From: Nocardia arthritidis NBRC 100137
GTDB taxonomy: Bacteria; Actinomycetota; Actinomycetes; Mycobacteriales; Mycobacteriaceae
Direction: 5' to 3'
DNA: 64,000 nucleotides
NCBI RefSeq assembly: GCF_001612765.1
Contig: NZ_BDBB01000011.1
Location: 1-64,000, forward strand
The position numbers were made by a program, and so were the translations under genes. Positions 35,775-45,177 of the stretch are shown here, in pieces (position 1 is the stretch's first letter; every line of letters starts with the position of its first letter). The notes beneath the pieces are model-generated. The model did no database searches and had not been told where the DNA came from. It saw nothing but the letters and a program-made list of their open reading frames with translations.

Positions 35775-37673
35775 TCAGCGAGCGGCGAGCCACCCGCTGA
35801 TCCGCCGGGCGATCTCCGGGCCGGTGAGGCCGAGTTCGGCGTGCACTTCGCCGCGTGCGGCATGGTCGAGGAACTGCTGCGGAACACCGAGGTCGCGGGC
35901 CGGGATGTCCAGGCCCGAGTTGCGCAGGCGAGCCGACACCGTAGAGCCGATGCCGCCGTGCAGCCCACCGTCCTCCAGCGTGACCACCATCCGGTAGTTC
36001 TCCGCGAGCTTCAGCAGGGTGTCGGAGACCGGGAGCACCCAGCGCGGGTCGAGGACGGTGACCGAGATCCCTTCGGAATCGAGCAGATTGGCCGCTTCCA
36101 GGGCCGCACCGGCGAAGGAGCCCACCGCGACGAGCAGGACATCGCCGTGCACCGCCTGCACCGATCCGCCGTCCGGCTCGGCCATCCGCAGCACGTCGAT
36201 GCCGTCGAGTCGTTCGATCGCCGAGATGTCCTCGGCCACACTGCCTTTCGGGAAACGCAGCGCGGTCGGCCCGTCGTTGACGGCCAGCGCCTCGGCCAGT
36301 TCCTCCCGCAATGTCGCGGCGTCGCGCGGAGCGGCGACCCGGATGCCGGGAATGATCCCGAGGACCGACAGATCCCACATGCCGTTGTGGCTGGCGCCGT
36401 CGGAGCCGGTGATGCCCGCGCGGTCCAGCACCACGGTGACCGGCTGCTTCAGCAGCGCCACATCCATCAGCAATTGGTCGAAGGCGCGGTTGAGGAACGT
36501 CGAGTAGATCGCCACCACCGGATGCATGCCGCCGAGCGCGAGTCCCGCAGCGGAGGCCATGGCGTGCTGTTCGGCGATGCCGACGTCGAACATCCGGTCG
36601 GGGAAACGCTCGCCGAAGGCGGCCAGCCCGGTCGGGCCCGGCATCGCCGCGGTGATGGCGACGATGTCGGCGCGGCGCTCGGCGTGCGCGATCAGCTCCT
36701 CGGAGAACACCGAGGTCCAACCGCGCGCCTTCGGACCGCCGACGGGGACGCCGGTCAGCGGATCAATGGGGTCGCAGGCGTGCATCTGGTCGGCGACGTG
36801 GTTCTCGGCGGGCGCGTAGCCGCGGCCCTTCTGCGTCACCGCGTGCACCACGACGGGGCCGCCGAAGTCCTTGGCCCGGCGCAGCGCGGCCTCCAGGGCG
36901 ACGACGTCGTGGCCGTCCACCGGCCCGACGTACTTGAGGCCGAGATCGCTGAACAGTTCCTGCGGACTCACCGCGTCCTTGATGCCCGCCTTCACCGCGT
37001 GCACCATCGAGTACGCCGATTCCCCCACCCGGGGAATGCTCTTCAGGATGCGCTTGCCCGCGTCCAGCGCGTGCTCGTAGGCGGGCTGGGTGCGCAGCGC
37101 GGTCAGTCGTTCGGCCAGGCCGCCGATGGTGGGCGCGTAGGAGCGGCCGTTGTCGTTGACCACGATGACCACCGGGCGGTCCGGAGCGGCGGCGATGTTG
37201 TTGAGCGCCTCCCAGCACATGCCGCCGGTGAGCGCGCCGTCGCCGACGACCGCCACCACGTGCCGGTCCTGCCCGCTCAGCGCGAACGCCTTCGCCAGAC
37301 CGTCGGCGTAGGACAACGCCGCGGAGGCGTGCGAGGACTCCACCCAGTCGTGGGCGCTCTCCGCTCTGCTGGGGTAGCCGGACAGGCCGCCCTGCTTGCG
37401 CAGCGAGTCGAACTGATCCTTGCGCCCGGTCAGGATCTTGTGCACGTAGGCCTGGTGCCCGGTGTCGAAGATCAACGGGTCGGCCGGTGAGTCGAAGATC
37501 CGGTGCAGCGCGATGGTGAGTTCGACCACACCGAGGTTGGGGCCGAGGTGCCCGCCGGTCGCGGCGACTTTGCGCACCAGGAACTCGCGGATCTCCTCCG
37601 CCAGCTCGCGCACTTGCGGCACGGTCAGCCGGCGCAGATCATCGGGCGTGTCGACCCGGGAAAGCACTCCCAC
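35775..37673 (-). CDS. dxs: 1-deoxy-D-xylulose-5-phosphate synthase
   Basis: 632 residues. The first enzyme of the MEP isoprenoid pathway, condensing pyruvate and glyceraldehyde-3-phosphate with thiamine diphosphate. Visible motifs are [18 protein letters not shown] near the N-terminus, the ThDP motif [16 protein letters not shown] (~150), and the transketolase-like pyrimidine domain with [18 protein letters not shown] (catalytic Glu/His). The GTG at 37673 has GGAGGGAG nine bases upstream. Rv2682c orthologue. It would supply polyprenyl carriers used by enzymes such as AftC. Confidence 0.97.
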   Translation of the reverse strand: MGVLSRVDTPDDLRRLTVPQVRELAEEIREFLVRKVAATGGHLGPNLGVVELTIALHRIFDSPADPLIFDTGHQAYVHKILTGRKDQFDSLRKQGGLSGYPSRAESAHDWVESSHASAALSYADGLAKAFALSGQDRHVVAVVGDGALTGGMCWEALNNIAAAPDRPVVIVVNDNGRSYAPTIGGLAERLTALRTQPAYEHALDAGKRILKSIPRVGESAYSMVHAVKAGIKDAVSPQELFSDLGLKYVGPVDGHDVVALEAALRRAKDFGGPVVVHAVTQKGRGYAPAENHVADQMHACDPIDPLTGVPVGGPKARGWTSVFSEELIAHAERRADIVAITAAMPGPTGLAAFGERFPDRMFDVGIAEQHAMASAAGLALGGMHPVVAIYSTFLNRAFDQLLMDVALLKQPVTVVLDRAGITGSDGASHNGMWDLSVLGIIPGIRVAAPRDAATLREELAEALAVNDGPTALRFPKGSVAEDISAIERLDGIDVLRMAEPDGGSVQAVHGDVLLVAVGSFAGAALEAANLLDSEGISVTVLDPRWVLPVSDTLLKLAENYRMVVTLEDGGLHGGIGSTVSARLRNSGLDIPARDLGVPQQFLDHAARGEVHAELGLTGPEIARRISGWLAAR

Positions 37674-37999
37674 CTGAACTAGCTCCCTCCGGATAGCGCA
37701 TCTGATCCGATCAGTCTACGGAGCGGCGGCTGATGCTCCCGCACGAGAACGATCACACCAACCGACATGGCGTCGAAATGTGAGCCTTGACATACGGTAC
37801 CCGGACCGAGTGACAAGGTGGACCGGCCCGAGCAAGTGGCCTCGCCCGGCAAACTAATCCGGGGTGGTCGCGCGGATCGGCGGCGGCGTCCACCCCGAGC
37901 GACTCGCCTCGGAGCCTCGCGCGGCGCGAGGACCGCCGCGACCCTCGAAGCAGGCACGATGGTGCGGTACGCATCGACAGCGAACGACGAGGAGACGTT
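37674..37999. other. 326-bp divergent intergenic region (dxs / SIMPL)
   Basis: No credible ORF. On the minus strand TTGTCA (37811-37816) and TATGTC (37789-37794), 16 bp apart, could be the dxs promoter. On the plus strand a TTGACA occurs at 37787-37792 without a good -10, so the direction is ambiguous. The SIMPL gene has its own Shine-Dalgarno at 37988-37994. Confidence 0.4.
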
Positions 38000-38674
38000 G
38001 TGGGCAAGAAGACCGATTCGCGCACAGGCACCGTCACGACCTACGGGCACGGCACCGCCCGCGCCACCCCCGACTTGATGCGGGTGACGATCTCCGTCGA
38101 ATCGCGGGCGAGCAAGGTCGCGCTCGCCTACAGCCGGGCCGGTGAGCGCGTCGCCGCGGTCGCGCGGTCGCTGCGCTCCGACGGCGTGGACGGCTCCGAC
38201 ATCGCCACCAGCGGACTGTCGGTGCAGACCGAGACCGTGTGGACCGAGGGGCAGGGCAACCGCGTCACCGGATACCTCGCGAGCACCTCGCTGACGATCG
38301 CGTTGCGCGAAGTCGGCGAAGACGCCGATCCGGCCCCTGGCACCGTCATCGCCAACTGCGTCGAGGCGGGCGGTGACGACGTCCGCCTCGGTGGACTCGT
38401 CCTCACCTTCGCCGACCAGGAGGCCCTGCTCACCCGCGCCCGCGACGCGGCATGGGAGAACGCCCTCGCCAAGGCCGAGCAGTACGCGCGGCGCGCGCAG
38501 CGCGTACTCGGCAAGGTCGTGGAGATCACCGAGAACACCGCCTCCGCGCCGCCGGTGCCGCGCGCGCAGTCCATGTCGGCTCCGATGGAGGCCTACCGCG
38601 CCGCCGCCATCCCGGTCGAGCTGGGCGAGAGCGAGATCTCCGCGGGCATCCGCATCACCTGGCAGTTGGACTGA
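38000..38674 (+). CDS. SIMPL (DUF541) domain protein
   Basis: 224 residues. The SIMPL domain spans almost the whole protein: VTTYGHGTARATPDLMRVTI at the start, SGLSVQTETVWTEGQGNRVT in the middle and a closing AGIRITWQLD. There is no signal peptide, unlike many periplasmic members, so this form is probably cytoplasmic. Function is not established. The GTG at 38000 has GAGGAG five bases upstream. Confidence 0.88.
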   Translation: MGKKTDSRTGTVTTYGHGTARATPDLMRVTISVESRASKVALAYSRAGERVAAVARSLRSDGVDGSDIATSGLSVQTETVWTEGQGNRVTGYLASTSLTIALREVGEDADPAPGTVIANCVEAGGDDVRLGGLVLTFADQEALLTRARDAAWENALAKAEQYARRAQRVLGKVVEITENTASAPPVPRAQSMSAPMEAYRAAAIPVELGESEISAGIRITWQLD

Positions 38675-38702
38675 CGGCAGGTTCCGCCGGGTCCGCCGAG
38701 CA

Positions 38703-38950
38703 TCAGCCCGCCAGGAACTCCACCCGATTGCTCACCGCGTCGTGCGTGTGGAACCGTCGCCGCCCCGGAATCTCCGCCGGATCGGCCACACGACCGGATA
38801 TCCCGCCACCGGAACCGCTTCGGCGACTGCATCGATGTCCATGACGAACGCCGGGTGCGCCTTGCCGGCCGGGCGGAAGCCCGCGCTACCGGTCCTCCGT
38901 GCCTGCGGGGCAGCACAATTGGACGAGATGATTCAGACGAGATGATTCAT
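38703..38950 (-). pseudogene. broken VOC/glyoxalase-family gene
   Basis: The minus strand still spells both ends of a glyoxalase-like protein but cannot be translated. From an ATG at 38950 it reads MNHLV, then a stop created by a 14-bp tandem duplication, after which VQLCCPAGTED follows in another frame. The central part is deleted; GFRPAGKAHPAFVMDIDA resumes next. A second frameshift near 38770 precedes the C-terminal RRRFHTHDAVSNRVEFLAG and a TGA at 38703-38705. Three independent lesions make this a clear pseudogene of a roughly 125-residue protein. Confidence 0.8.
38922..38949. repeat. perfect 14-bp tandem duplication
   Basis: GACGAGATGATTCA occurs at 38922-38935 and again at 38936-38949. 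It lies at the start codon of the broken VOC gene and introduces a stop after five codons. Confidence 0.9.
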
Positions 38951-38975
38951 CGGTCCATCGTGCCCGAGGTCCCGT

Positions 38976-39275
38976 TCACGAACCGTGCCCGAGACCGCGC
39001 ACCAACAGGCTGACAGTATCCGCTCCGGCGTGCCGATCCTTCGAGATCTCTTGATATTCCGGTGATTCGGCCCAGGCGCGGAAGGACGGTTCGTCGGGGA
39101 AGGACATCAGGACCACCTTCTCGCGGTCGGTGACGCCCTCGATGGTCTGCGGAGACTCGTCGGCGGCCAGCAGCGTGCCGGAGTAGTGGAGGAAGACCTC
39201 GAGGAAGCGCGCCTGGTAGCGATCGTAGGCGGCGCGATCGGTGAACTTCAGTTGTGCAATTACGTACACGGTCAT
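38976..39275 (-). CDS. DUF1330 domain protein
   Basis: 99 residues, a small ferredoxin-like-fold protein of the DUF1330 family: MTVYVIAQLKFTDRAAYDRY at the N-terminus and VVLMSFPDEPSFRAWAESPE in the second half. Function unknown. The ATG at 39275 has TAGAGT seven bases upstream and no Shine-Dalgarno. It is divergent from the enoyl-CoA hydratase gene. Confidence 0.88.
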   Translation of the reverse strand: MTVYVIAQLKFTDRAAYDRYQARFLEVFLHYSGTLLAADESPQTIEGVTDREKVVLMSFPDEPSFRAWAESPEYQEISKDRHAGADTVSLLVRGLGHGS

Positions 39276-39282
39276 GGCGGTG

Positions 39283-39288
39283 ACTCTA
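39283..39288 (-). promoter_or_regulatory. leaderless-type -10 of the DUF1330 gene
   Basis: TAGAGT on the minus strand with a 7-nt spacer to the ATG at 39275. Confidence 0.45.
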
Positions 39289-39396
39289 ATTGGACGGTCC
39301 GGCGGCCCGGCTCGGGTCTCGCGGCGGCGCGATCGTTTCCTCGCCGCCCGGGGCCCGCCGTGCCTATATTGAGGTCGTCACCGATCGGGAGGTCGC

Positions 39397-40200
39397 ATGT
39401 CGTTCGTGCTCATCGACACACCGCGGCCCCACATCGCCCTGGTGACGCTCAATCGGCCCGAACGGATGAACGCGATGGCGTTCGACGTGATGATTCCGCT
39501 GCGCGAGGCGCTGGAGCAGGTGCGCGCCGACAACGACGTGCGAGTCGTCGTGCTGACCGGTGCGGGACACGGTTTCTGCTCGGGAGCCGACCTGACCGGC
39601 GCGGGAAGGGTGCCGAACGTCGACGGGCTGACCATTACCAGCGTCGCGCGGCGTTCGATGGATCTGCTCAACGACGTGTTGATCACGCTGCGGCGGATGC
39701 ACCAGCCGGTGATCGCCGCCGTCAACGGCCCGGCCATCGGCGGCGGGCTGTGCCTGGCCGTCGGCGCCGACATCCGGATCGCCGCCGAGGAAGCATATTT
39801 CCGCGCCGCGGGCATCAACAACGGCCTGACCTCGGCCGAACTGGGCCTCAGCTACCTACTGCCCCGAGCCGTCGGCGCGTCGCGCGCGTTCGAGATCATG
39901 CTCTCCGGCCGCGACGTCGACGCGACCGAAGCCGAGCGCATCGGTCTGGTCTCGCGCGCGGTGCCGGGCCCCGAACTGCTGGATACGTGCTACGACCTGG
40001 CCGAACGCATCATCGGCTACAGCCGGGTCGGCACCGAGCTCACCAAGCGCATGCTGTGGAGCGGTCTGGAGGCGGCCGGCTTCGAATCACACATGCAGCA
40101 CGAAGGCACGGCTCAGCTCTACGTGCGCCTCACCACCGGCAATTTCGACGAGGCGATGCGCGCCCGCCGCGACCGCAGGCCACCGGTCTACGAGGACTGA
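39397..40200 (+). CDS. echA15: enoyl-CoA hydratase/isomerase family protein (EchA15-like)
   Basis: 267 residues, a crotonase-fold enzyme. The oxyanion-hole segments are GHGFCSGADLTGAG (~residues 51-64) and NGPAIGGGLCLAVGADIRIA (~110-129); the acidic catalytic position lies in AELGLSYLLPRAVG. It hydrates or isomerises acyl-CoA in fatty-acid metabolism. The ATG at 39397 has GGGAGG four bases upstream, and TATATT at 39365-39370 is a good -10. In M. tuberculosis echA15 (Rv2679) lies next to hemE; here it has moved beyond dxs, so the symbol is assigned by neighbourhood and is less certain than the family. Confidence 0.88.
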   Translation: MSFVLIDTPRPHIALVTLNRPERMNAMAFDVMIPLREALEQVRADNDVRVVVLTGAGHGFCSGADLTGAGRVPNVDGLTITSVARRSMDLLNDVLITLRRMHQPVIAAVNGPAIGGGLCLAVGADIRIAAEEAYFRAAGINNGLTSAELGLSYLLPRAVGASRAFEIMLSGRDVDATEAERIGLVSRAVPGPELLDTCYDLAERIIGYSRVGTELTKRMLWSGLEAAGFESHMQHEGTAQLYVRLTTGNFDEAMRARRDRRPPVYED

Positions 40201-40204
40201 CCGC

Positions 40205-41617
40205 TCAGCGCCGCAGCAGCGCCAGGCATTCCACGTGGTGCGTCGCGGGGAAGGCGTCGAAGGCACGCAGATCGGTCAGCCGGTAGCCCGCGGCCTGATA
40301 CAAGCCGAGGTCGCGGGCGAACGCGGCGGGATCGCAGCCGACGTGGACGATCCGGGCAGGCCCACTGGCGGTGACGGCGCCGATCACCTCTTTGCCCGCG
40401 CCGGCGCGCGGCGGATCGAGCACGACGACATCCGGGGCGGCCCCACCGACGTGCTCGAACACCCAGCGCTCCACCCGCTGGGCCCGCAGCTCCACCCAAG
40501 GCAGATCGCGCAAGGCGGCGGCGCCGTCGGCCACCGCGGGCCGGGCGGATTCCACCGCGAGCACCACACCGGTCCGCCCGGCCTGCTCGGCGAGGCGCGC
40601 GGCGAAGACCCCCGCGCCGCTGTAGAGATCCCAGGCGCGCCCGCCGGGCCCGAGTTCCGACCATTCCGCGATCAGATCCGAATAGCGTTGCGCCGCACCG
40701 TGATGCGCTTGCCAGAAGCCGGTAGCCGAGACCTCCCAGCGGCGGCCCGCCACATACTCGACCGCGCGCCCGCTGCCCTCGAACACCCACTCGTCGCGCG
40801 CCGCGTGGGCCGCCGCACGTCGCGCGGAGGCCGCGCGCCGGTCGTCGCGGCGGGTGGAATCCGCGGCGATCCATTCTCCGCCACGCCTGCCCCGGCCGTG
40901 CGGCCGATCGCGTCGGCCGCTTCCGGCACCCCCGCGCCGATCCCGGCCGGCGGCCTGCCGACCACTCGCGCCCGGGCCGCGACGATCCCCGCCACGGCTG
41001 CCCGGCTCGGATTCGGGCGGGGCCAACTCGACGACATGCCGGATCCCGTCACCGTCCACCGCGATCACCAAGTCTGCGCCGGGCCTCCACCGCCGGGCAG
41101 CGATGCCGTCCAACGCCCCCGCGACCGGTTGCGGGCACCGCAGATCCGCGATCACGTCGGTGCTGCGATAACGGTGCACGCCCGCGCGTCCGTGGGCATC
41201 GACCGCGAGCCGCACGCGCGTGCGCCACCCGCCGATCGTGTCACCGGTCCCGATCGGCTCCACGAGCACCTCCCGCTCGATCCCGGCCAGCCGCCGCAAC
41301 TGCTCGGCCACCACCGTGGCCTTCAGCGCGCGCTGGGCGACCGGCGTGGCGAAGGAGAAATCGCAGCATCCAGCTCCACCGGGACCGGAGACGGGGCAGG
41401 TGGCCCGCACCCGGTCCGGGGACGCCTCGAGCACCTCGACCGCGTCGGCACGGCAGAACGAGCCGCCGCGATCCTCGGTGACCCGGACGCGCACCAGTTC
41501 ACCGGGCAGTCCGTGCCGGACGAACACCACACGTCCCTCGTGCCGTGCGACACAGAAGCCGCCATGCCCCGGCGGCCCGAGCCGCACCTCGAACGTGCCG
41601 GTCCGCCGATCGCTCAT
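40205..41617 (-). CDS. TrmA/RlmD-family RNA m5U methyltransferase with an Arg/Gly-rich insert (Rv2689c-like)
   Basis: 470 residues. An N-terminal TRAM-like beta-barrel (~1-65) is followed by Cys residues C74, C84/C85 and C161 that could bind an iron-sulfur cluster, and by a SAM-dependent methyltransferase: AWDLYSGAGVFAARLAEQAG, VVVLDPPRAGAGKEV and the catalytic Cys in VHVGCDPAAFARDL. It methylates uridine C5 in rRNA or tRNA. Residues ~202-275 are an unusual RGG/RR-rich, probably disordered insert lying before the catalytic domain. It accounts for the extra length over the ~405-residue Rv2689c. Lies 19 bp after the APC permease gene on the same strand. Confidence 0.9.
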   Translation of the reverse strand: MSDRRTGTFEVRLGPPGHGGFCVARHEGRVVFVRHGLPGELVRVRVTEDRGGSFCRADAVEVLEASPDRVRATCPVSGPGGAGCCDFSFATPVAQRALKATVVAEQLRRLAGIEREVLVEPIGTGDTIGGWRTRVRLAVDAHGRAGVHRYRSTDVIADLRCPQPVAGALDGIAARRWRPGADLVIAVDGDGIRHVVELAPPESEPGSRGGDRRGPGASGRQAAGRDRRGGAGSGRRDRPHGRGRRGGEWIAADSTRRDDRRAASARRAAAHAARDEWVFEGSGRAVEYVAGRRWEVSATGFWQAHHGAAQRYSDLIAEWSELGPGGRAWDLYSGAGVFAARLAEQAGRTGVVLAVESARPAVADGAAALRDLPWVELRAQRVERWVFEHVGGAAPDVVVLDPPRAGAGKEVIGAVTASGPARIVHVGCDPAAFARDLGLYQAAGYRLTDLRAFDAFPATHHVECLALLRR

Positions 41618-41636
41618 CCCGAATGCTCCACTGGCG

Positions 41637-43625
41637 TCATGTCCGGTCCTCGTACCCGCGCCGGAACGCGCCCGGCGCGTTCACCACCCCGGGCGTCTTC
41701 AACCGCACCGACGAGCTCAGCTGCCACGGCACGCTGGTCACCATCACGCCCGGTTCGAACAGCAGCCTGCCCTTCAACCGCAGCGCACTCTGGTTGTGCA
41801 GAACCTGTTCCCACCAATGGCCCACGACGTATTCGGGGATGAACACAGTCACCACGTCGCGTGGGGCATCCTTGCGTACGCGTTTCACGTAGTCGAGCAC
41901 CGGCTTGGTGATCTCGCGGTAGGGCGATTCGATCACTTTGAGCGGCACGGTGATATCGCTGTTCTCCCACTCCCGCACCAGCGCCCTGGTGTCGGCCTCG
42001 TCGACGTTCACCGTCACCGCCTCCAGCGTGTCGGGGCGGCTGGCGCGCGCGTAGGCCAGGGCGCGGCGGGTCGGCAGATGCAGCCGGGAGACCAGCACGA
42101 TCGAGTGCGAGCGGCTGGGCAGCACACCGTCCCATTCGTGCTCGTCCAGCTCGCGCGCGACCGAATCGTAATGCCTGCGAATCAGCTTCATCACCACGAA
42201 GATCGCGACCATGGTGAAGATGGCGATGTAGGCGCCGGCGAAGAACTTGGTGATCAGCACGATCACCAGCACCGCTCCGGTCGCGCTGAGACCGACCGCG
42301 TTGATCACCCGCGATCGCTTCATCCGCGCGCGCTGCGCCGGGTCGGTCTCGGTGCGCAGCAGGCGGGTCCAGTGCCGCAGCATGCCGGTCTGGCTCAGCA
42401 CGAACGACACGAACACACCGACGATGTACAGCTGGATCAACTTGGTCACCTCGGCGCCGAACAGCACCACGAACGCGATGGCCGCGCCGGAGAGGAACAG
42501 GATGCCGTTGCTGAACGCCAGCCGGTCGCCTCGGGTGTGCAGCTGGCGCGGCAGGTAGCGATCCTGCGCCAGGATCGAGCCGAGCACGGGGAACCCGTTG
42601 AACGCGGTGTTCGCGGCGAGCACGAGAATCAGCGCGGTCACCGTCGTGATGAAGAAGAATCCCACCGGGAATCCCTCGAATACCGTCTCGGCGAGCTGCG
42701 CGATCAGCGTCTTCTGGTGGTAGTCGGACGGTGCGCCGGTCAGGTCGGCGACGTTGTGCGCGTACACGACTCCGATCTTCTGGGCGAGGATGATGATGCC
42801 CATCAGCAGCACGATCGCGATCGTTCCCAGCAGCAGCAAGGTGGTGGCGGCGTTGCGCGACTTGGGCTTGCGGAACGCGGGCACTCCGTTGCTGATCGCC
42901 TCGACACCGGTCAGCGCGGCGCAGCCGGAGGAGAACGCGCGCGCGACGAGGAAGGCGAACGCCAACCCGTAGAGGTGCTCGTGCTCGGCGTTCAATCCGA
43001 AGCCCGCCGACTCGGCCCGCAACTCCTCTCCCAGCACGAAGATCCGGAACAGGCCCCAGCCGAGCATGACGAACATGCCCGCGATGAACGCGTAGGTCGG
43101 AATGGCGAACGTGGTGCCCGATTCCCGCACACCGCGCAGGTTCATCGCGGTGAGCAGGGCGATGGCCACGACGGCGAACAGCACCTTGTGGGTGGCGACG
43201 AAGGGAATGGCCGAGCCGATGTTGGACGCGGCCGAGGAGATCGACACCGCGACGGTGAGCACGTAGTCGACCAGCAGCGCGCTGCCCACGGTCAGGCCCG
43301 CGGTGGGCCCCAGGTTGGTGGTGGCCACCTCGTAGTCGCCGCCGCCGGACGGGTAGGCGTGCACGTTCTGCCGGTAGCTGGCCACCACCACCGCCATGAC
43401 GAAGGCGACCGCCAATCCGACCCACGGTGCGTACAGGTACGCCGTCACTCCGGCGGCCGACAGCACGAGGAAGATCTCTTCGGGGGCATAGGCCACCGAT
43501 GACATGGCATCGGAGGCGAACACCGGGAGGGCGATTCGCTTCGGCAGTAGCGTGTGGCCCAGCGAGTCGCTACGGAAAGGCCTGCCCAGCAGCACTCGCT
43601 TCGCTGCCGTCGTCAACTTGGACAC
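41637..43625 (-). CDS. APC-superfamily amino acid/potassium permease-like protein (Rv2690c-like)
   Basis: 662 residues. About 12 membrane segments fill residues 30-465, starting with the APC block RIALPVFASDAMSSVAYAPE. A ~200-residue cytoplasmic C-terminal domain follows (SHSIVLVSRLHLPTRRALAY). It is KUP/APC-like and transports an unknown cation or amino acid. Its divergence from the TrkA pair makes a link to potassium plausible, but this is inference. The GTG at 43625 has TATGCT seven bases upstream; an ATG at 43637 would add four residues. Rv2690c orthologue by position. Confidence 0.87.
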   Translation of the reverse strand: MSKLTTAAKRVLLGRPFRSDSLGHTLLPKRIALPVFASDAMSSVAYAPEEIFLVLSAAGVTAYLYAPWVGLAVAFVMAVVVASYRQNVHAYPSGGGDYEVATTNLGPTAGLTVGSALLVDYVLTVAVSISSAASNIGSAIPFVATHKVLFAVVAIALLTAMNLRGVRESGTTFAIPTYAFIAGMFVMLGWGLFRIFVLGEELRAESAGFGLNAEHEHLYGLAFAFLVARAFSSGCAALTGVEAISNGVPAFRKPKSRNAATTLLLLGTIAIVLLMGIIILAQKIGVVYAHNVADLTGAPSDYHQKTLIAQLAETVFEGFPVGFFFITTVTALILVLAANTAFNGFPVLGSILAQDRYLPRQLHTRGDRLAFSNGILFLSGAAIAFVVLFGAEVTKLIQLYIVGVFVSFVLSQTGMLRHWTRLLRTETDPAQRARMKRSRVINAVGLSATGAVLVIVLITKFFAGAYIAIFTMVAIFVVMKLIRRHYDSVARELDEHEWDGVLPSRSHSIVLVSRLHLPTRRALAYARASRPDTLEAVTVNVDEADTRALVREWENSDITVPLKVIESPYREITKPVLDYVKRVRKDAPRDVVTVFIPEYVVGHWWEQVLHNQSALRLKGRLLFEPGVMVTSVPWQLSSSVRLKTPGVVNAPGAFRRGYEDRT

Positions 43626-43632
43626 TGGAGCG

Positions 43633-43638
43633 AGCATA
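43633..43638 (-). promoter_or_regulatory. leaderless-type -10 of the APC permease gene
   Basis: TATGCT on the minus strand, a 7-nt spacer to the GTG at 43625. The hexamer contains the alternative ATG, which argues that the GTG is the real start. Confidence 0.45.
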
Positions 43639-43786
43639 GGCCCCCGCACGGTGGATCGCGCGAGTGGCTCGCAGGTTTGCTCGCCGCCTGGAGGGGGAAC
43701 GTGGCCGGTGGAATCATTCGACGGGTAGCGTTCGACCGAACAGCAAACCAGACCGAACACCATGGTTCCAGGAACGAGGTTGCACG

Positions 43787-44452
43787 GTGTACGTAGTGAT
43801 CATGGGGTGCGGGCGCGTCGGCTCGTCGCTGGCCCAAGCCCTGGTCCGCGTAGGTCACGAAGTCACCGTGATCGACCGGGATTCCAGTTCTTTCCTGCGC
43901 CTGGGATCCGATTTCCCGGGTGAGCAGGTGACGGGTGTCGGATTCGATCGAGATGTGCTGATAAAGGCGGGAATCGAACGGGCGAACGCGTTCGCGGCGG
44001 TCTCCTCCGGCGACAACTCGAACATCATCTCCGCCCGGGTCGCCCGGGAGATGTTCGGGGTGGAGCGCGTGGTCGCCCGCATCTACGACGCCAAGCGCGC
44101 CGCGGTCTACGAGCGGCTCGGCATCCCGACCATCGCCACGGTCCCGTGGACCACCGACCGCTTCTTGCGCGCGCTCATCGGCGATACCGGCACCACCACC
44201 TGGCGCGACCCCACGGGAACGGTTGCCGTGACCCAGCTGACGCTGCACGAGGAGTGGTACGGCCGCACCGTGCGCGACTTGGAGCAGACCATCGCGGCCA
44301 GGGTCGCGTTCATCATCCGGTTCGGCCAGGCACTGCTTCCCGACAGCAAGACCATCATCCAGGCCGACGACATCGTCTACGTGGCCGCCGCATCCGGCGC
44401 CGTGGGCGAAGCCGTCGCCTTGGCGACGAAGCCCCCAGCGAGCGAGGACTGA
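43787..44452 (+). CDS. ceoB: TrkA-family potassium uptake protein CeoB
   Basis: 221 residues. An N-terminal RCK/TrkA-N Rossmann domain (MYVVIMGCGRVGSSLAQALV) is followed by a TrkA-C domain (TQLTLHEEWYGRTVRDLEQT onward). It gates or regulates a K+ uptake system with NAD(H) or nucleotide. The GTG at 43787 has GAGG seven bases upstream. It is followed two bases later by its paralog ceoC, as Rv2691-Rv2692 in M. tuberculosis. No TrkG/H pore gene is in the window; the divergent APC permease may be the partner. Confidence 0.93.
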   Translation: MYVVIMGCGRVGSSLAQALVRVGHEVTVIDRDSSSFLRLGSDFPGEQVTGVGFDRDVLIKAGIERANAFAAVSSGDNSNIISARVAREMFGVERVVARIYDAKRAAVYERLGIPTIATVPWTTDRFLRALIGDTGTTTWRDPTGTVAVTQLTLHEEWYGRTVRDLEQTIAARVAFIIRFGQALLPDSKTIIQADDIVYVAAASGAVGEAVALATKPPASED

Positions 44453-44454
44453 AC

Positions 44455-45126
44455 ATGAAAGTGGCCATCGCCGGAGCAGGCGCCGTCGGCCGATCGATCG
44501 CCAAGGAGCTGCTGCGTGGCGGCCACCGGGTCATGCTGCTGGAGCGCGAACTCGAGCACATCGATTCCGCCGCGATCCCGGACGCGGTCTGGGTACACGC
44601 CGACGCGTGCGAACTGGCCCTGCTGGAGCAGGCCGGGCTGGAGACCTACGAGGTGGTCATCGCGGCCACCGGTGACGACAAGGCGAACCTGGTGCACAGC
44701 CTGCTGGCCAAGACCGAATTCGGGGTGCGCCGGGTGGTGGCGCGGGTGAACGACCCACGCAACGAATGGCTCTTCGACGGTTCCTGGGGTGTGGACGTCG
44801 CGGTGTCCACACCCCGGCTGCTCGCCTCTCTGGTCGAGGAGGCGGTGTCGGTCGGCGATCTGGTCCGCCTGATGACGCTGCGTCAGGGGCAGGCGAATCT
44901 GGTCGAGATGACGCTGCCCGCGGACACCGCGCTGGCGGGCAAACCCGTGCGCACGCTCACCCTGCCGCGCGACGCCGCCCTGGTGACCATCCTGCGCGGC
45001 GGTCGCGTGATCGTGCCGCAGCCCGACGACGCGCTGGAAGGCGACGACGAGCTGCTGTTCGTGACCTCGGTGGAGGCCGAGGAAGATCTCCGGCTGGAAC
45101 TCGCCAACCACGGCATCAGGCCATAA
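44455..45126 (+). CDS. ceoC: TrkA-family potassium uptake protein CeoC
   Basis: 223 residues, the second TrkA-like subunit. RCK domain with MKVAIAGAGAVGRSIAKELL and an acidic ribose-binding Glu (LLERELEH), then TrkA-C (QANLVEMTLPADTALAGKPV). It probably forms a hetero-oligomeric ring with CeoB. Starts two bases after the ceoB stop, with GAGG about seven bases upstream. Confidence 0.93.
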   Translation: MKVAIAGAGAVGRSIAKELLRGGHRVMLLERELEHIDSAAIPDAVWVHADACELALLEQAGLETYEVVIAATGDDKANLVHSLLAKTEFGVRRVVARVNDPRNEWLFDGSWGVDVAVSTPRLLASLVEEAVSVGDLVRLMTLRQGQANLVEMTLPADTALAGKPVRTLTLPRDAALVTILRGGRVIVPQPDDALEGDDELLFVTSVEAEEDLRLELANHGIRP

Positions 45127-45177
45127 CTCCCCGGAATACGGCCGGACGCGGGTTCGCGGCGAAGCACCGCCGGAGCG

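Noticed and set aside
37787..37816. Plus-strand sigma-70 promoter with perfect -35 TTGACA before the SIMPL gene
   Set aside because: No -10 lies at 16-18 bp, and the same bases can be read as a minus-strand promoter for dxs. The direction cannot be settled by eye.
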